Part shown: positions 50,231-59,555 of the stretch, one piece after another
Numbering within the stretch: the first letter of the stretch is position 1
Layout of the letters: each line of letters starts with the position of its first letter
Assembly (NCBI RefSeq): GCF_000317575.1
Contig: NC_019750.1
Location: forward strand, 1-64,000
Direction: 5' to 3'
Source of the DNA: Stanieria cyanosphaera PCC 7437
GTDB taxonomy: Bacteria; Cyanobacteriota; Cyanobacteriia; Cyanobacteriales; Xenococcaceae
DNA length: 64,000 nucleotides
The notes under the pieces: generated by a model
Seen by the model: the letters and a program-made list of their open reading frames with translations, nothing else
Told to the model about the DNA's origin: nothing
Databases searched by the model: none
Made by a program: the position numbers and the translations under genes

Positions 50231-50797
50231 TTAGTAAGATTGATATTCCTTAAATACTTCGACTTCTCCCCGCTCGTTAAACGCCAAAATTTGAAATGGT
50301 TGCTTGATATCTCTAGCTTCCATTCCTGGTGTACCGATGGGCATTCCTGGTACGGTTAAACCAGCTAGTTCGGGTTGTGCCGATAGAAAACGTTTAATAT
50401 CATCGGCGGGAATGTGTCCTTCCATTACATACCCATCAATAATAGTTGTATGACAAGATGCTAGTTCAGTCGGCAACTTGTATTTTTGCTTTAAGGCTGC
50501 CATATCCTCGGTCTTAATATCTTTGACTTTAAAACCATGCTTTTGAGCGTGTTCGATCCATTCTCCACAACAGCCACAATTCGGACTACGATATACGGTC
50601 ATTTCTGTCGTTCCTGCATAGGAGGGTTCGGTTTCTTTGTCCCAAACGCTAGTTAGAGTAGCTGTGTTGGTATCGTTAGCGATCGCACTATTGTTACTGA
50701 TACTTTTACCTTGAGCCGAAGTCAAATAAATTGTTCCTCCAATCACAGAGGCGATCGCCATTGAAGTTATAGTTATTTTAGATACGAGTTTTGACAT
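50231..50797 (-). CDS. DUF411 periplasmic metal-binding protein
   Basis: 188 residues with a signal segment (ITSMAIASVIGGTIYLTS). SPNCGCCGEWIEHAQKHGF, LASCHTTIIDGYVMEGHIPADDI and a late MPIGTPGMEA are standard DUF411 features. DUF411 proteins accompany copper-resistance oxidases and probably bind copper through the Cys-Gly-Cys-Cys site. Confidence 0.88.
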   Translation of the reverse strand: MSKLVSKITITSMAIASVIGGTIYLTSAQGKSISNNSAIANDTNTATLTSVWDKETEPSYAGTTEMTVYRSPNCGCCGEWIEHAQKHGFKVKDIKTEDMAALKQKYKLPTELASCHTTIIDGYVMEGHIPADDIKRFLSAQPELAGLTVPGMPIGTPGMEARDIKQPFQILAFNERGEVEVFKEYQSY

Positions 50798-50884
50798 GAT
50801 GAATTAAGCTGATAAATGATCGTGTATTAGATTTCGAGCTTAAACTCTCTAGTTAGCTGAAGAGTCCAGTAAATTTATATAAAT

Positions 50885-51130
50885 TTATATAAAAGTGGGG
50901 CGGGGACGAGTAATGTGAATTTCCCATAAAGCTTTGGCGTTAGCTAACATTTCCCGTAATAAATAGGGAATCATTCCTCTCAGCCCATAAATTTCTCGAT
51001 CTGGCGTTCCCAAACCAACTGCGTTTACTCCTAACTGATGACAAGTGTAGACAGCACGAGGTAAATGATAGTTTTGGGTAATCACTACTGCTTGATGTAC
51101 GTCAAAGACTTTATGAGCGCGGTAACAACT
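50885..51130 (-). pseudogene. Truncated copy of the DUF218 gene at 57935-58651
   Basis: About 80 codons nearly identical to the C-terminal third of the protein at 57935-58651 (VITQNYHLPRAVYTC and TPDREIYGLRGMIPYLL). It is cut at the 5' end exactly where a 12-bp terminal inverted repeat begins (51132). So a MITE-like insertion or recombination removed the rest. Confidence 0.8.
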
Positions 51131-51131
51131 C

Positions 51132-51258
51132 CATTGGTCACAAATTAAGCTTAAAAAGTCCTTATCAACTGGGTTTAAGAGCTAAACGAGAAAAAGAAAT
51201 TATTTACGCGATTCTTTATTTCTCTTGACTTTCTTCTTTCTTTAACTTGTGACCAATG
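51132..51258. mobile_element. 127-bp MITE-like element
   Basis: CATTGGTCACAA at 51132-51143 and its exact reverse complement at 51247-51258 bound an AT-rich, non-coding 127-bp stretch. No target duplication is obvious. It interrupts the truncated DUF218 copy and ends 7 bp before the stop of the RND pump gene. Could be a deleted insertion sequence. Confidence 0.65.
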
Positions 51259-51264
51259 TTATGG

Positions 51265-54200
51265 TTATGACTCAACCGATACTTTCGGCGGCTCGTTAAG
51301 ATGAAAGTTTTTCTCCAGGTCGGTTGATGCGTGTTTGGGAATCAGCCACTTGCCAAACTTAGCATAAAGGGCAGGAATCACCAATAAAGTTAAGACTGTG
51401 GAGGTAAATAAACCACCCAACACCACAATCGCCAAGGGTTGTAGAATTTCATTTCCCGCTCCACTAGCGATCGCCAAAGGTAGCATCCCCAAAGCTGAGG
51501 TGAGGGCGGTCATCAAGATCGCGTTTACTCGGTCTAGAGAACCGTTGACGATCGCATCTTTAAAGTCCATTCCTTGAGCAAACTTATTGTTGTAATTGTC
51601 TACCAATAATAAGCCATTGCGAACAGCAACCCCAAACAGAGTAATAAACCCAATTAAAGAAGCAATCGAAATCACCCCACCACTCAAGGCAATGGAGACA
51701 ATGCCACCCACTAAAGCCAAAGGTAAATTGAGCATAATCGCGATCGTAGCAGGAAGAGATTTCACTGAGAAAAACATTAAGATAGCGATGACAATCGCTG
51801 CTAGGATACTAAACACCAGTAGGTTATTAGTAGCACGTTGCTCCGATTCAAACTGTCCGCCGTATTGAATAAAGTAGCCCTGGGGTAACTGTACCTTTTG
51901 GCGAATAGTCCCTTGAATATCCTCCACTACACTACCCAAGTCACGCTCGGCAACATTGGCGGAAACCACGATTAAGCGCGATACATCCTCCCGATTGACC
52001 ACGTTTGCTCCCATGCCATAGGTTACTTCAGCAACGGTACTGAGGGGAATAATTTCTCCCGTGGGAGTAGAGATAGGAATAGCACCAATGGCATCGAGGT
52101 TGTTGCGAGCCGATTCCTGTAATCCCACAGTAATATCAATTAACTGTTGATTTTCTGCTACCTGGGAAACTACCCGACCGTTTAGAGCCGTTTCTACCAC
52201 AGCCGAAATTGCCTCCATACTCAAACCATAATTAGCTGCTGCCCCTCGGTCGTACTGAATTTGTACCTGACGGATCGGCAGTTGGGGTTCGAGTTGCAAA
52301 TCCACCACTCCTTCAATGGGTTCGATAGCATCGCGCACCTGTTCGCCAATTTGACGCAGTTCGCCGAGATCGGGACCAAAAATTTTAATGGCGATCGCAC
52401 TTCTGACTCCAGACAACACTTCATCCATACGGTGGGAAATAAACCCGCCAATATTCGGGACAACACCTGGTAACTTCAAAAATGTCTCCCGCAGTTGCTT
52501 TACGCTGGCTTCGCGGTCTTTGAGGGCAAGGTCGCTGAGTTCCACATCAACGTGTGCCATACTTACTCCTGCCCCATCGGCATCGCCAGGAGCGCGTCCT
52601 GCCCGCACCTGCGCCCACTCATATAGGGGATTGTCCTTGAGGGAATTAGACAGTGCCATTCCTGCCCGATTCGTCATGTCTAGCGAAACTCCTGGAAACA
52701 ACACCATGGAGTTAACCATCGATTTTTCCTGAAATTCGGGTAAGAAGACTCGTCCCAAGGAAGGAACGAGCGTCAAAGCAGCAACCAAGGCAGCTAGGGA
52801 TAGACCGAGAATTAGTTGGGGCAAGCGCAGCGACAGGTTGAGCAGGGGGCGATACAAGCGTTCTGCCCAGCGCGAAACAAAAGTCCCTTCCTGCGGTAGG
52901 GTTTGATTAGCCAGCAGAATCGCACAGAGGGCGGGGGAAAGGGTCATGGCAACCAGGGTAGAAGCAGCAATTGAGAGCAAATAAGCCAACCCCATCGGCG
53001 CAAAAATCCGTCCTTCTACGCCCGTCAAACTAAAAATCGGGGCAAACACTACAATGATAATCACCGTGGAAAAAATCACTGCCAACCGCACTTCCACCGA
53101 GGTGTCATACACCACTCGAAAAGGATGCTTGGGATTGCCCTGTGCCTGGTTGGTACGGAGTCCGCGATAGCAGTTCTCCATATCGACAATTGAGTCATCC
53201 ACCACCGAACCGATGGCAACCACTAATCCTCCTAACGTCATGGTATTAATTCCCAAACCAAACGCTTTCATGAACATTAAGCCAATCAACAGCGACAGGG
53301 GAATCGCACTCAGGGTAATGGCTGCGGTGCGCCAATTCATCAAAAATAGCAGCATGATCGCCGAAACGATGATTATACCTTCAATTAGAGAAGTGCTGAC
53401 GTTGCCAATGGCAGAATCAATAAAATTGGACTGGCGAAACGTCCTAGTCACTTGAACGTCGGCGGGAAATGTCGGCTGTAGCGATCTCATCACCGCTTCT
53501 ACTGCTTTGGTGACAGTAGGAGTATCTACATCGGGCTGTTTGTTGATCATCATCACTACCGCAGGTTGCCCGTTAAAGCTGGCATCACCGCGTTTGAGTG
53601 CCGACCCCGTTTTGACCTCCGCTACGTCTTTGAGCAAAATAGGTTTACTATTTTGTACCTTCACCACCGATTGTTGTAAATCTTCAATGGATTGCACTTG
53701 CCCCATGCCCCGTACCAATAGCTCTTGTCCCCCGCCAATTAAGAAGCCACCAGGAGCATTGGAATTTGCGCCCTTAGCTGCATCGGTTACTTCAGTGAGG
53801 GAAACATTGAGCGATCGCAGTTGGGCTGGATCGACTAATACCTGTTCTTGGCGTTCATCACCTCCATAAATTGTGACTTGAGAGACTCCTGGCACAGAGA
53901 GAATTTGATTACTAAAAGTAGCTTCCACCAAACGGCGTAAATCCATCAAGGAAGTTTGCCCTTGCCCGTTGAAGGTGAAGGCATATTGTAAAATCGTACC
54001 TAACGGGGATACCAAAGGGGAAATTTCAGGGGTATGAGTGCCTTCAGGCAGTTTTGTCACTTGTTGTAACTTTTCTGTGACAGATTGTCTGGCTCGGTAA
54101 ATGTCTGCATTTTGGTCAAACACCACCTGCACCATTGATAATCCAACTTTAGAAGAGGATCTTACGGTAGTCACTCCAGGTAAACCATTAACGGCACTTT

Positions 54201-54420
54201 CAATGGGGACGGTAATTTGAGATTCCACTTCTTCAGGAGCAAGTCCAGGGGATTCGGTTTGAATATCGACTTGGGGCGGGGCAAATTCGGGAAAAACATC
54301 TAAAGGCATCTGGGTGACGCTGAAAACTCCCCATACCGTTACTAAAATCGCTCCGACCACAATTAACCAGCGTTGGGCGATGGAATTTTTGAGAATTTGA
54401 TTCAAAATTGAGTTAAGCAT
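51265..54420 (-). CDS. Second RND-family efflux pump (CzcA/CusA-like)
   Basis: 1051 residues with the usual 12-span layout. SVVDDSIVDMENCYRG in TM4 and a C-terminal GVAVRNGLLLVDNYNN are typical of cyanobacterial heavy-metal RND pumps. It is only distantly similar to the pump at 43390. Forms an operon with two partial adaptor genes and lies opposite its own two-component system. Confidence 0.87.
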   Translation of the reverse strand: MLNSILNQILKNSIAQRWLIVVGAILVTVWGVFSVTQMPLDVFPEFAPPQVDIQTESPGLAPEEVESQITVPIESAVNGLPGVTTVRSSSKVGLSMVQVVFDQNADIYRARQSVTEKLQQVTKLPEGTHTPEISPLVSPLGTILQYAFTFNGQGQTSLMDLRRLVEATFSNQILSVPGVSQVTIYGGDERQEQVLVDPAQLRSLNVSLTEVTDAAKGANSNAPGGFLIGGGQELLVRGMGQVQSIEDLQQSVVKVQNSKPILLKDVAEVKTGSALKRGDASFNGQPAVVMMINKQPDVDTPTVTKAVEAVMRSLQPTFPADVQVTRTFRQSNFIDSAIGNVSTSLIEGIIIVSAIMLLFLMNWRTAAITLSAIPLSLLIGLMFMKAFGLGINTMTLGGLVVAIGSVVDDSIVDMENCYRGLRTNQAQGNPKHPFRVVYDTSVEVRLAVIFSTVIIIVVFAPIFSLTGVEGRIFAPMGLAYLLSIAASTLVAMTLSPALCAILLANQTLPQEGTFVSRWAERLYRPLLNLSLRLPQLILGLSLAALVAALTLVPSLGRVFLPEFQEKSMVNSMVLFPGVSLDMTNRAGMALSNSLKDNPLYEWAQVRAGRAPGDADGAGVSMAHVDVELSDLALKDREASVKQLRETFLKLPGVVPNIGGFISHRMDEVLSGVRSAIAIKIFGPDLGELRQIGEQVRDAIEPIEGVVDLQLEPQLPIRQVQIQYDRGAAANYGLSMEAISAVVETALNGRVVSQVAENQQLIDITVGLQESARNNLDAIGAIPISTPTGEIIPLSTVAEVTYGMGANVVNREDVSRLIVVSANVAERDLGSVVEDIQGTIRQKVQLPQGYFIQYGGQFESEQRATNNLLVFSILAAIVIAILMFFSVKSLPATIAIMLNLPLALVGGIVSIALSGGVISIASLIGFITLFGVAVRNGLLLVDNYNNKFAQGMDFKDAIVNGSLDRVNAILMTALTSALGMLPLAIASGAGNEILQPLAIVVLGGLFTSTVLTLLVIPALYAKFGKWLIPKHASTDLEKNFHLNEPPKVSVES

Positions 54421-54426
54421 TTTAAA

Positions 54427-55089
54427 TTAGAACCCTCCTCTCTTGCTAGTTTGATTAGACAAAGAACGTTTCTTTTTGCCCCTGTCTCCTCTAAGAGCGA
54501 TCGCTCCAAATCCTCCGATTACCAGTACCGCTCCTCCACCAATGACAGCAAATAATCCTAAAGGCAATTTACCCGACTCGACGAGATTGCCCGCATTATC
54601 ATGGCTATGGGGAATTCCTTGAGCATCTGCTTGAGCATGAGCGTTATTGGTTTGGGGCGAGATAATTGGCTCTGGACTCGCCTTGGTTTTCTTTGATTCG
54701 GCATAAAGGGACAAACCGCCTTTGGTAACAAGATTTTCCCCCACCGTCAAACCTTGAGTCACTTCAACTAATTCTCCCTGAGTTGTCCCAGTCGTTACTT
54801 CTACGGGTTCATAAAAATCGTTATACTTCACAAAAACTAACTGTTGACCATCTGCATCTACTAAAGCGGTAACGGGTATTATCACGGCAGAACTACCATC
54901 TGAGGCTGAAGCAATCGGCTCGACTATAATGCCCAACATTTGGTCGGTTTCAGCCTTAACTGGTACGCGCCCAATCCCCCCTTCTGATTGGAATTCGTCT
55001 CCATGCCCAACGTGAGCTAACACGATGGTAGGCGTACTAATAGCTAAAGCAACAGACAGAATAGAACTAACAAGTCGAACGGGTTTCAT
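54427..55089 (-). CDS. RND adaptor-like protein, downstream tandem copy
   Basis: 221 residues from ATG 55089 (an ATG at 55152 is in frame but unlikely). It has a signal peptide (VSSILSVALAISTPTIVLAHVGHG) and a domain that corresponds only to the C-terminal part of HlyD-type adaptors. A His-containing linker (NNAHAQADAQGIPHSHDN) and a C-terminal span (LFAVIGGGAVLVIGGFGAIAL) follow. It ends 6 nt before the RND gene. A near-identical shorter copy lies directly upstream. Confidence 0.72.
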   Translation of the reverse strand: MKPVRLVSSILSVALAISTPTIVLAHVGHGDEFQSEGGIGRVPVKAETDQMLGIIVEPIASASDGSSAVIIPVTALVDADGQQLVFVKYNDFYEPVEVTTGTTQGELVEVTQGLTVGENLVTKGGLSLYAESKKTKASPEPIISPQTNNAHAQADAQGIPHSHDNAGNLVESGKLPLGLFAVIGGGAVLVIGGFGAIALRGDRGKKKRSLSNQTSKRGGF

Positions 55090-55126
55090 TGTTTTCAGGA
55101 TTCGCTCTAAAATTGAGTTACGCATT

Positions 55127-55537
55127 TTATTTAGTTTTCTTTGATTCAGCATAAAGAGATAAACCGCCTTGGGTTACGAGATTCTCCCCCACCGTCAAAC
55201 CCTGAGTCACTTCGATCAGTTCCCCTTGAGTTGCCCCAGTGGTAACTGTCACTGGCTCGTAAAAATCATTATTTTTCACAAAAACTACCTGTTGACCATC
55301 GGCATCCACCAACGCTGTAACGGGAATCATCACGGCAGAACTACCATCTGAGGCTGAAGCAATCGGCTCGACTACAATGCCCAACATTTGGTCGGTTTCA
55401 GCCTTAACCTGTACGCGCCCAATCCCTCCTTCTGATTGGAATTCGTCTCCATGCCCAACGTGAGCTAACACGATGGTAGGCGCACCAACTACTAAACCGA
55501 CAGCAATAATAGAACTAATAATTTGCATGGGTTTCAT
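55127..55537 (-). CDS. RND adaptor-like protein, upstream tandem copy
   Basis: 136 residues. It is nearly identical to residues 1-135 of the downstream copy (HVGHGDEFQSEGGIGR, MLGIVVEPIASASDGSSAV, LTVGENLVTQGGLSLYAESKKTK) but stops there. It lacks the His-rich linker and membrane span. Clearly a tandem duplication product; may be non-functional or a soluble periplasmic version. Confidence 0.7.
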   Translation of the reverse strand: MKPMQIISSIIAVGLVVGAPTIVLAHVGHGDEFQSEGGIGRVQVKAETDQMLGIVVEPIASASDGSSAVMIPVTALVDADGQQVVFVKNNDFYEPVTVTTGATQGELIEVTQGLTVGENLVTQGGLSLYAESKKTK

Positions 55538-55664
55538 ACTATCTCCTCATCAAAACTTCAGGTTGAACAAAAATCCTCTCCAGGTTGCCACAGGAGAGAT
55601 GAAATTCAGGTGAACTGGCAGTGACTTTGGTAGAATTAGTTGCGTAGTTGAGGTGTCAGGCACA

Positions 55665-56357
55665 ATGCGAGTTTTACTGGTGGAAGATGAAGAAGATTTA
55701 GCACTGGCAATTAAGCAAGTCCTGATCGGCGAGAAATATGTAGTAGACTGGGTGTCAGATGGAATTCAAGCCTGGGACTGTTTGGAATACCAGTGGACGG
55801 ATTACACCGTAGCGATTATCGATTGGCTACTCCCCGAACTGTCAGGGCTAAAGCTATGCCAGCTACTTAGAGCGCACCAGAATCCTTTACCCGTGCTGAT
55901 GCTCACTGCCTTGGGTCAACCTGAAAACCGCGTAACTGGACTGGATGCGGGGGCAGATGATTACTTAGTCAAACCGTTTGTCATGGAAGAATTACTGGCG
56001 CGGTTGAGAGCTTTGCAAAGGCGATCTCCCCAATTTATGCCCCCAACCCTGACCATCGGCGAATTTTCCCTAGATTATGCTAATAATGCCCTGAGTGTTG
56101 GCTCGAATTCACCGTCTCATACAATTCCTCTAACTAATAAAGAATTTCAAATCTTGGCATATCTGATGCAAAACCCCAACCGCATCATTCCAGGTAGCAA
56201 AATTCGGCATCAACTTTGGGAGCTTGAAGAAGAACCCATCAGTAATGTAGTGGCAGCCCAAATGCGATTGCTGCGTCGTAAGTTAGCCAGCTATGGCTGC
56301 GACTGTCCCATTGAAACAATTCCCAGTCAAGGTTATCGCTTCAATTCATGCCGATGA
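55665..56357 (+). CDS. OmpR-family response regulator (second system)
   Basis: 230 residues from ATG 55665. The receiver carries LVEDEEDLALAIKQ, IDWLLPELSG (phospho-Asp) and LVKPFVMEEL. The winged helix ends QLWELEEEPISNVVAAQMRLLRRKL. Same subfamily as the regulator at 39243. Divergent from the adaptor and RND genes, which it probably controls. Its stop overlaps the kinase start by 10 nt. Confidence 0.9.
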   Translation: MRVLLVEDEEDLALAIKQVLIGEKYVVDWVSDGIQAWDCLEYQWTDYTVAIIDWLLPELSGLKLCQLLRAHQNPLPVLMLTALGQPENRVTGLDAGADDYLVKPFVMEELLARLRALQRRSPQFMPPTLTIGEFSLDYANNALSVGSNSPSHTIPLTNKEFQILAYLMQNPNRIIPGSKIRHQLWELEEEPISNVVAAQMRLLRRKLASYGCDCPIETIPSQGYRFNSCR

Positions 56358-57718
56358 ACGGTCATCACTTATTTCGCCGTAGCCGTATCCGTTTGGCACT
56401 CTGGTATGCCTTCGTGATGGGAGCGATTTTAAGTTTGTCTGGGTTGGGGATGTATCGGGCAATGGTTCGGGTAAAATGGACATCTCTAGAACGGGAAATC
56501 GAGTCGATCGCGGGAACGCTGCACGATAGCTTAGAACCTATGTTACCCGTCTCAGAAGCCCCCACGCCAGTTTTGCAGCAGATTTTTCCTGACTTGTGTT
56601 TGACTGGGCAATTTTGTAACCTCAAACCCACCCTAATTCCACGACATACCATCGGCATCGGCGATCGCGACCTTTACTATCTTCGTCTGTTCGACCATTA
56701 CGGTAAACTGTTGGCTTTTTCTCCCAATCAACCTGCACAACTGCCCCAAACTCTCAATTCTGCTCAGTGGCAAACATTTAATGTTGAGGGTATTCGCTAT
56801 CACCAGTTCACCATTACCCTACATAGTGCCAATACCCATCATCTTGCCACTGGGAATAGCTCCCATCCATCCTGGGGCTATCTGCAAATTGGACGAACCT
56901 TAGAAACCTATGATTCTGAGGTAAGACAAATACAATTGATTTTGGCATTTGGATTGCCCATTGCTCTGGGCTTGGTTGCCGTCTCCAGTTGGTATCTTGC
57001 GGGGTTAGCGATGCAACCGATTTATCAATCTTATCAACAACAGCAACAGTTCACTGCCAATGCTGCCCACGAACTGCGATCGCCCTTAGCTAGTCTTCTG
57101 GCAACAGTGGAGGCAATCTTACGGCTGCCACCAGGACATCAACAGGATGTCCCCTCAATGCTTCAGAGGGTCGAGCGACAGGGACGACGCTTGAGCCACT
57201 TAATCGCCGACTTACTCTTGCTTGTCAGCTTGGAGCAGAATTCCTCCCCAAAACCATTTCAGCCTTGCTGCTTGAATGATTTAATTGCCGATCTAACCGA
57301 GGAATTAGCGGAACTGGCAACAGCCTCAAACATTCACTTGACCAGTCAAGTTCCCCATTTCGAGATTTATGTTTTAGGTAATGAATCACAACTTTATCGT
57401 TTAGTCTCTAATTTGATTGCCAATGCCATTCAGTACACCTCTACTGGAGGTTATGTGCAAGTAAGTTTGTCCCAGAGCGATCATAATGCTATCCTCGCGA
57501 TCGAGGATACTGGGATGGGAATTTCATCGACCGAACAAAGCCTAATTTTTGAACGCTTCTATCGCGTGAATAGCGATCGCTCCCGCCAAACTGGTGGCAC
57601 GGGATTGGGGCTGGCAATTGCCAGTGCGATCGCCCATCGTCATCAAGGGCATTTAAAAGTTAACAGCGAACTAGGTAAGGGCAGTGTCTTCACCATCTAT
57701 CTTCCCTGTATTCATTGA
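56348..57718 (+). CDS. Sensor histidine kinase (second system)
   Basis: 456 residues: two spans enclose a periplasmic domain with Cys residues (FPDLCLTGQFCNLK). DHp FTANAAHELRSPLASLLATV and HATPase motifs NLIANAIQYT, DTGMGISSTE and GGTGLGLAIA follow. Paralogous to the sensor at 37822 but divergent in the sensor loop. Likely senses periplasmic metal for the second RND system. Confidence 0.9.
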   Translation: MPMNGHHLFRRSRIRLALWYAFVMGAILSLSGLGMYRAMVRVKWTSLEREIESIAGTLHDSLEPMLPVSEAPTPVLQQIFPDLCLTGQFCNLKPTLIPRHTIGIGDRDLYYLRLFDHYGKLLAFSPNQPAQLPQTLNSAQWQTFNVEGIRYHQFTITLHSANTHHLATGNSSHPSWGYLQIGRTLETYDSEVRQIQLILAFGLPIALGLVAVSSWYLAGLAMQPIYQSYQQQQQFTANAAHELRSPLASLLATVEAILRLPPGHQQDVPSMLQRVERQGRRLSHLIADLLLLVSLEQNSSPKPFQPCCLNDLIADLTEELAELATASNIHLTSQVPHFEIYVLGNESQLYRLVSNLIANAIQYTSTGGYVQVSLSQSDHNAILAIEDTGMGISSTEQSLIFERFYRVNSDRSRQTGGTGLGLAIASAIAHRHQGHLKVNSELGKGSVFTIYLPCIH

Positions 57719-57788
57719 CCCAAGGTATATAACCAAAATGCAGCTTGAATGGTCAGTTGACTATTGAAGGTTCGCACGCTATCTGGAA

Positions 57789-57875
57789 ATGGCGGGATTT
57801 AAAGACATCAAAGTGGAACGGAAGATGATGAAGCCTATTTCGACGGTGTACGTACAAGGAAGAAATGTTCAATAG
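57789..57875 (+). pseudogene. Fragment of a methyltransferase C-terminus
   Basis: 28 codons, MAGFKDIKVERKMMKPISTVYVQGRNVQ-like (shown here as two pieces: GFKDIKVERK, then PISTVYVQGRNVQ). This resembles the end of metalloid/UbiE-type methyltransferases. The upstream 57719-57788 has no continuous frame. A remnant at the edge of the second RND block. Confidence 0.4.
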
Positions 57876-57934
57876 GGATGACAACAAAAGACAGTACACG
57901 AAAATGCACCAATATTAGTGGCAGCTTAATGAAC

Positions 57935-58651
57935 TCATAAAAAAGTAGGATGGGGACGAGTAAGATAAATGTCCGACAGTGCTTTCACGTTAGCTAACAT
58001 TTCTCGTAATAAATAGGGAATCATTCCTCGCAGTCCATAAATCTCTCGATCTGGCGTTCCCAAACCAACTGCGTTTACTCCTAACTGACGACAAGTGTAG
58101 ACAGCGCGAGGTAAATGATAATTTTGGGTAATCACCACCGCTCGATGCACGTCAAAAACCTGATGGGCGCGGTAACAACTCTCATAGGTGCTAAAACCTG
58201 CATAATCTAGAGTAATATCTTGAGTCGGTACGTCCAAATCGTGGGCAAATCGTTTCATTGCCATAACTTCATTGTAGGAAATCATACTATTATCCCCCGT
58301 CATTAGCAGCTTGTGAATGCGCCCGTTCTGATATAGTTCCACCGCAGATTCTACTCGGTCAGCTAACATGGGGCTAGGAGTTCCATCGGCTGACAAGCCC
58401 GCACCAAATACGATAGCGACATCTTCGTGAGGAATTTGAGCCGATGACCTATAGCGATCGCTACTGGTAGCTAAATTAATATAACCAGTCGAAATTATGG
58501 GTATTAAACACGTACCGATTACTAACCATAACAGCAGCGATCGCAGCCGATAAAATATTTTTGCTAATACATTCTGTTTTCTTCTTCTCAAATTAAATTT
58601 TCGACGTTTATTTCTCAAACCATTAAAATCAGATATCTTTTTTAAAGTCAC
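57935..58651 (-). CDS. SanA/YdcF-type DUF218 membrane protein
   Basis: 238 residues. A basic N-terminus (NKRRKFNLRRRKQN) is followed by one span and the DUF218 core: VAIVFGAGLSADGTPSP, KLLMTGDNSMISYNEVMAMK, FSTYESCYRAHQVF and VVITQNYHLPRAVYTC. SanA-type proteins act at the cell envelope (barrier function, vancomycin sensitivity in E. coli). A truncated copy is at 50885-51130. Confidence 0.85.
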   Translation of the reverse strand: MTLKKISDFNGLRNKRRKFNLRRRKQNVLAKIFYRLRSLLLWLVIGTCLIPIISTGYINLATSSDRYRSSAQIPHEDVAIVFGAGLSADGTPSPMLADRVESAVELYQNGRIHKLLMTGDNSMISYNEVMAMKRFAHDLDVPTQDITLDYAGFSTYESCYRAHQVFDVHRAVVITQNYHLPRAVYTCRQLGVNAVGLGTPDREIYGLRGMIPYLLREMLANVKALSDIYLTRPHPTFL

Positions 58652-58773
58652 TATGTAACTCTTTTATTTTCAAAAAAAATGTTAGTCAAAATACTCTGTA
58701 AATAAAGTTAATTATTTATAGTGGCATTGTTATGACGTAAATTTCGGATAACATTTGTCGTCAGTTAAACAAT

Positions 58774-59454
58774 CTAGCTTTTGTATTGCTGATAAAGTTT
58801 TTCTAACTCTGTTGATTCGAGTTCACAATCGATTCCGCTTATACATCTTCCTTTGCTTGGTGTTACGGATTGAATTCCTTGTTGAAAAACTGCGGTCAGA
58901 AATGCAATAAAATTGCTTAATCGGCTAAATTGAGGCTGTGTTGAAAGAAATGATTCAGTCACTTTCATTGGTGGTAATTTTGTCCCGTTAGCGCAATAGA
59001 TAATTGGGTTGTTTGGCTCTAGGCGCATCATGCAGTAAATTGTCTTCTTGCCCTCCATCAAGATAAAAATAGGCAGTAAATCGATTTGGCATCTGCCGAG
59101 TTTTAAGTGGCGATGTCCTGCGAGGGAATATTCTAAAGGCAAGAATTTGGTCATAATAAGGCGATTTTCTAATATGGTACGTACTTCATTCTCTCGACCA
59201 GTTAATTCTCCATCCCATTTACCTTTGAGCCTAAGTAGTTTCTCTCCTAAGTTCAACTTTCCTGGTTTACCAGATAACCCATTGTGCTATTGATATAGAA
59301 GAAAAGCATCTTGAGGTAGCGTCCAAGTAAATGAAGCGACTTGCCTCTCAATTTCAATATGGGTTAATCCAAGCTGTAAACGACTGGTAATTTTAGGAAC
59401 AGATTCAGCTAGTATAAGATTAAAACGGTCAAGTGTTTCGGGTAGTGCGGACAT
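58774..59454 (-). pseudogene. SMI1/KNR4-like gene with an in-frame TAG
   Basis: From ATG 59454 the frame reads MSALPETLDRFN...DAFLLYQ, meets TAG at 59287-59289, then continues in the same frame with HNGLSGKPGKLNLGEKLL to 58774. The expected residue at the stop is Trp (YQWHNG is typical of SMI1/KNR4 domains), so TGG to TAG would explain it. The joined 226-residue protein is the usual size for SMI1/KNR4 immunity or plasmid proteins. Likely inactivated by one point mutation. Confidence 0.68.
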
Positions 59455-59555
59455 AATGATCGCGAAGAAGTCAGAAATTAGCTTACTCAATTAAGACGAA
59501 AAAAGCATTTAGTTTGTGACAGCTAATAATTCTAATTATCTTCTGTAGTTAAAGT

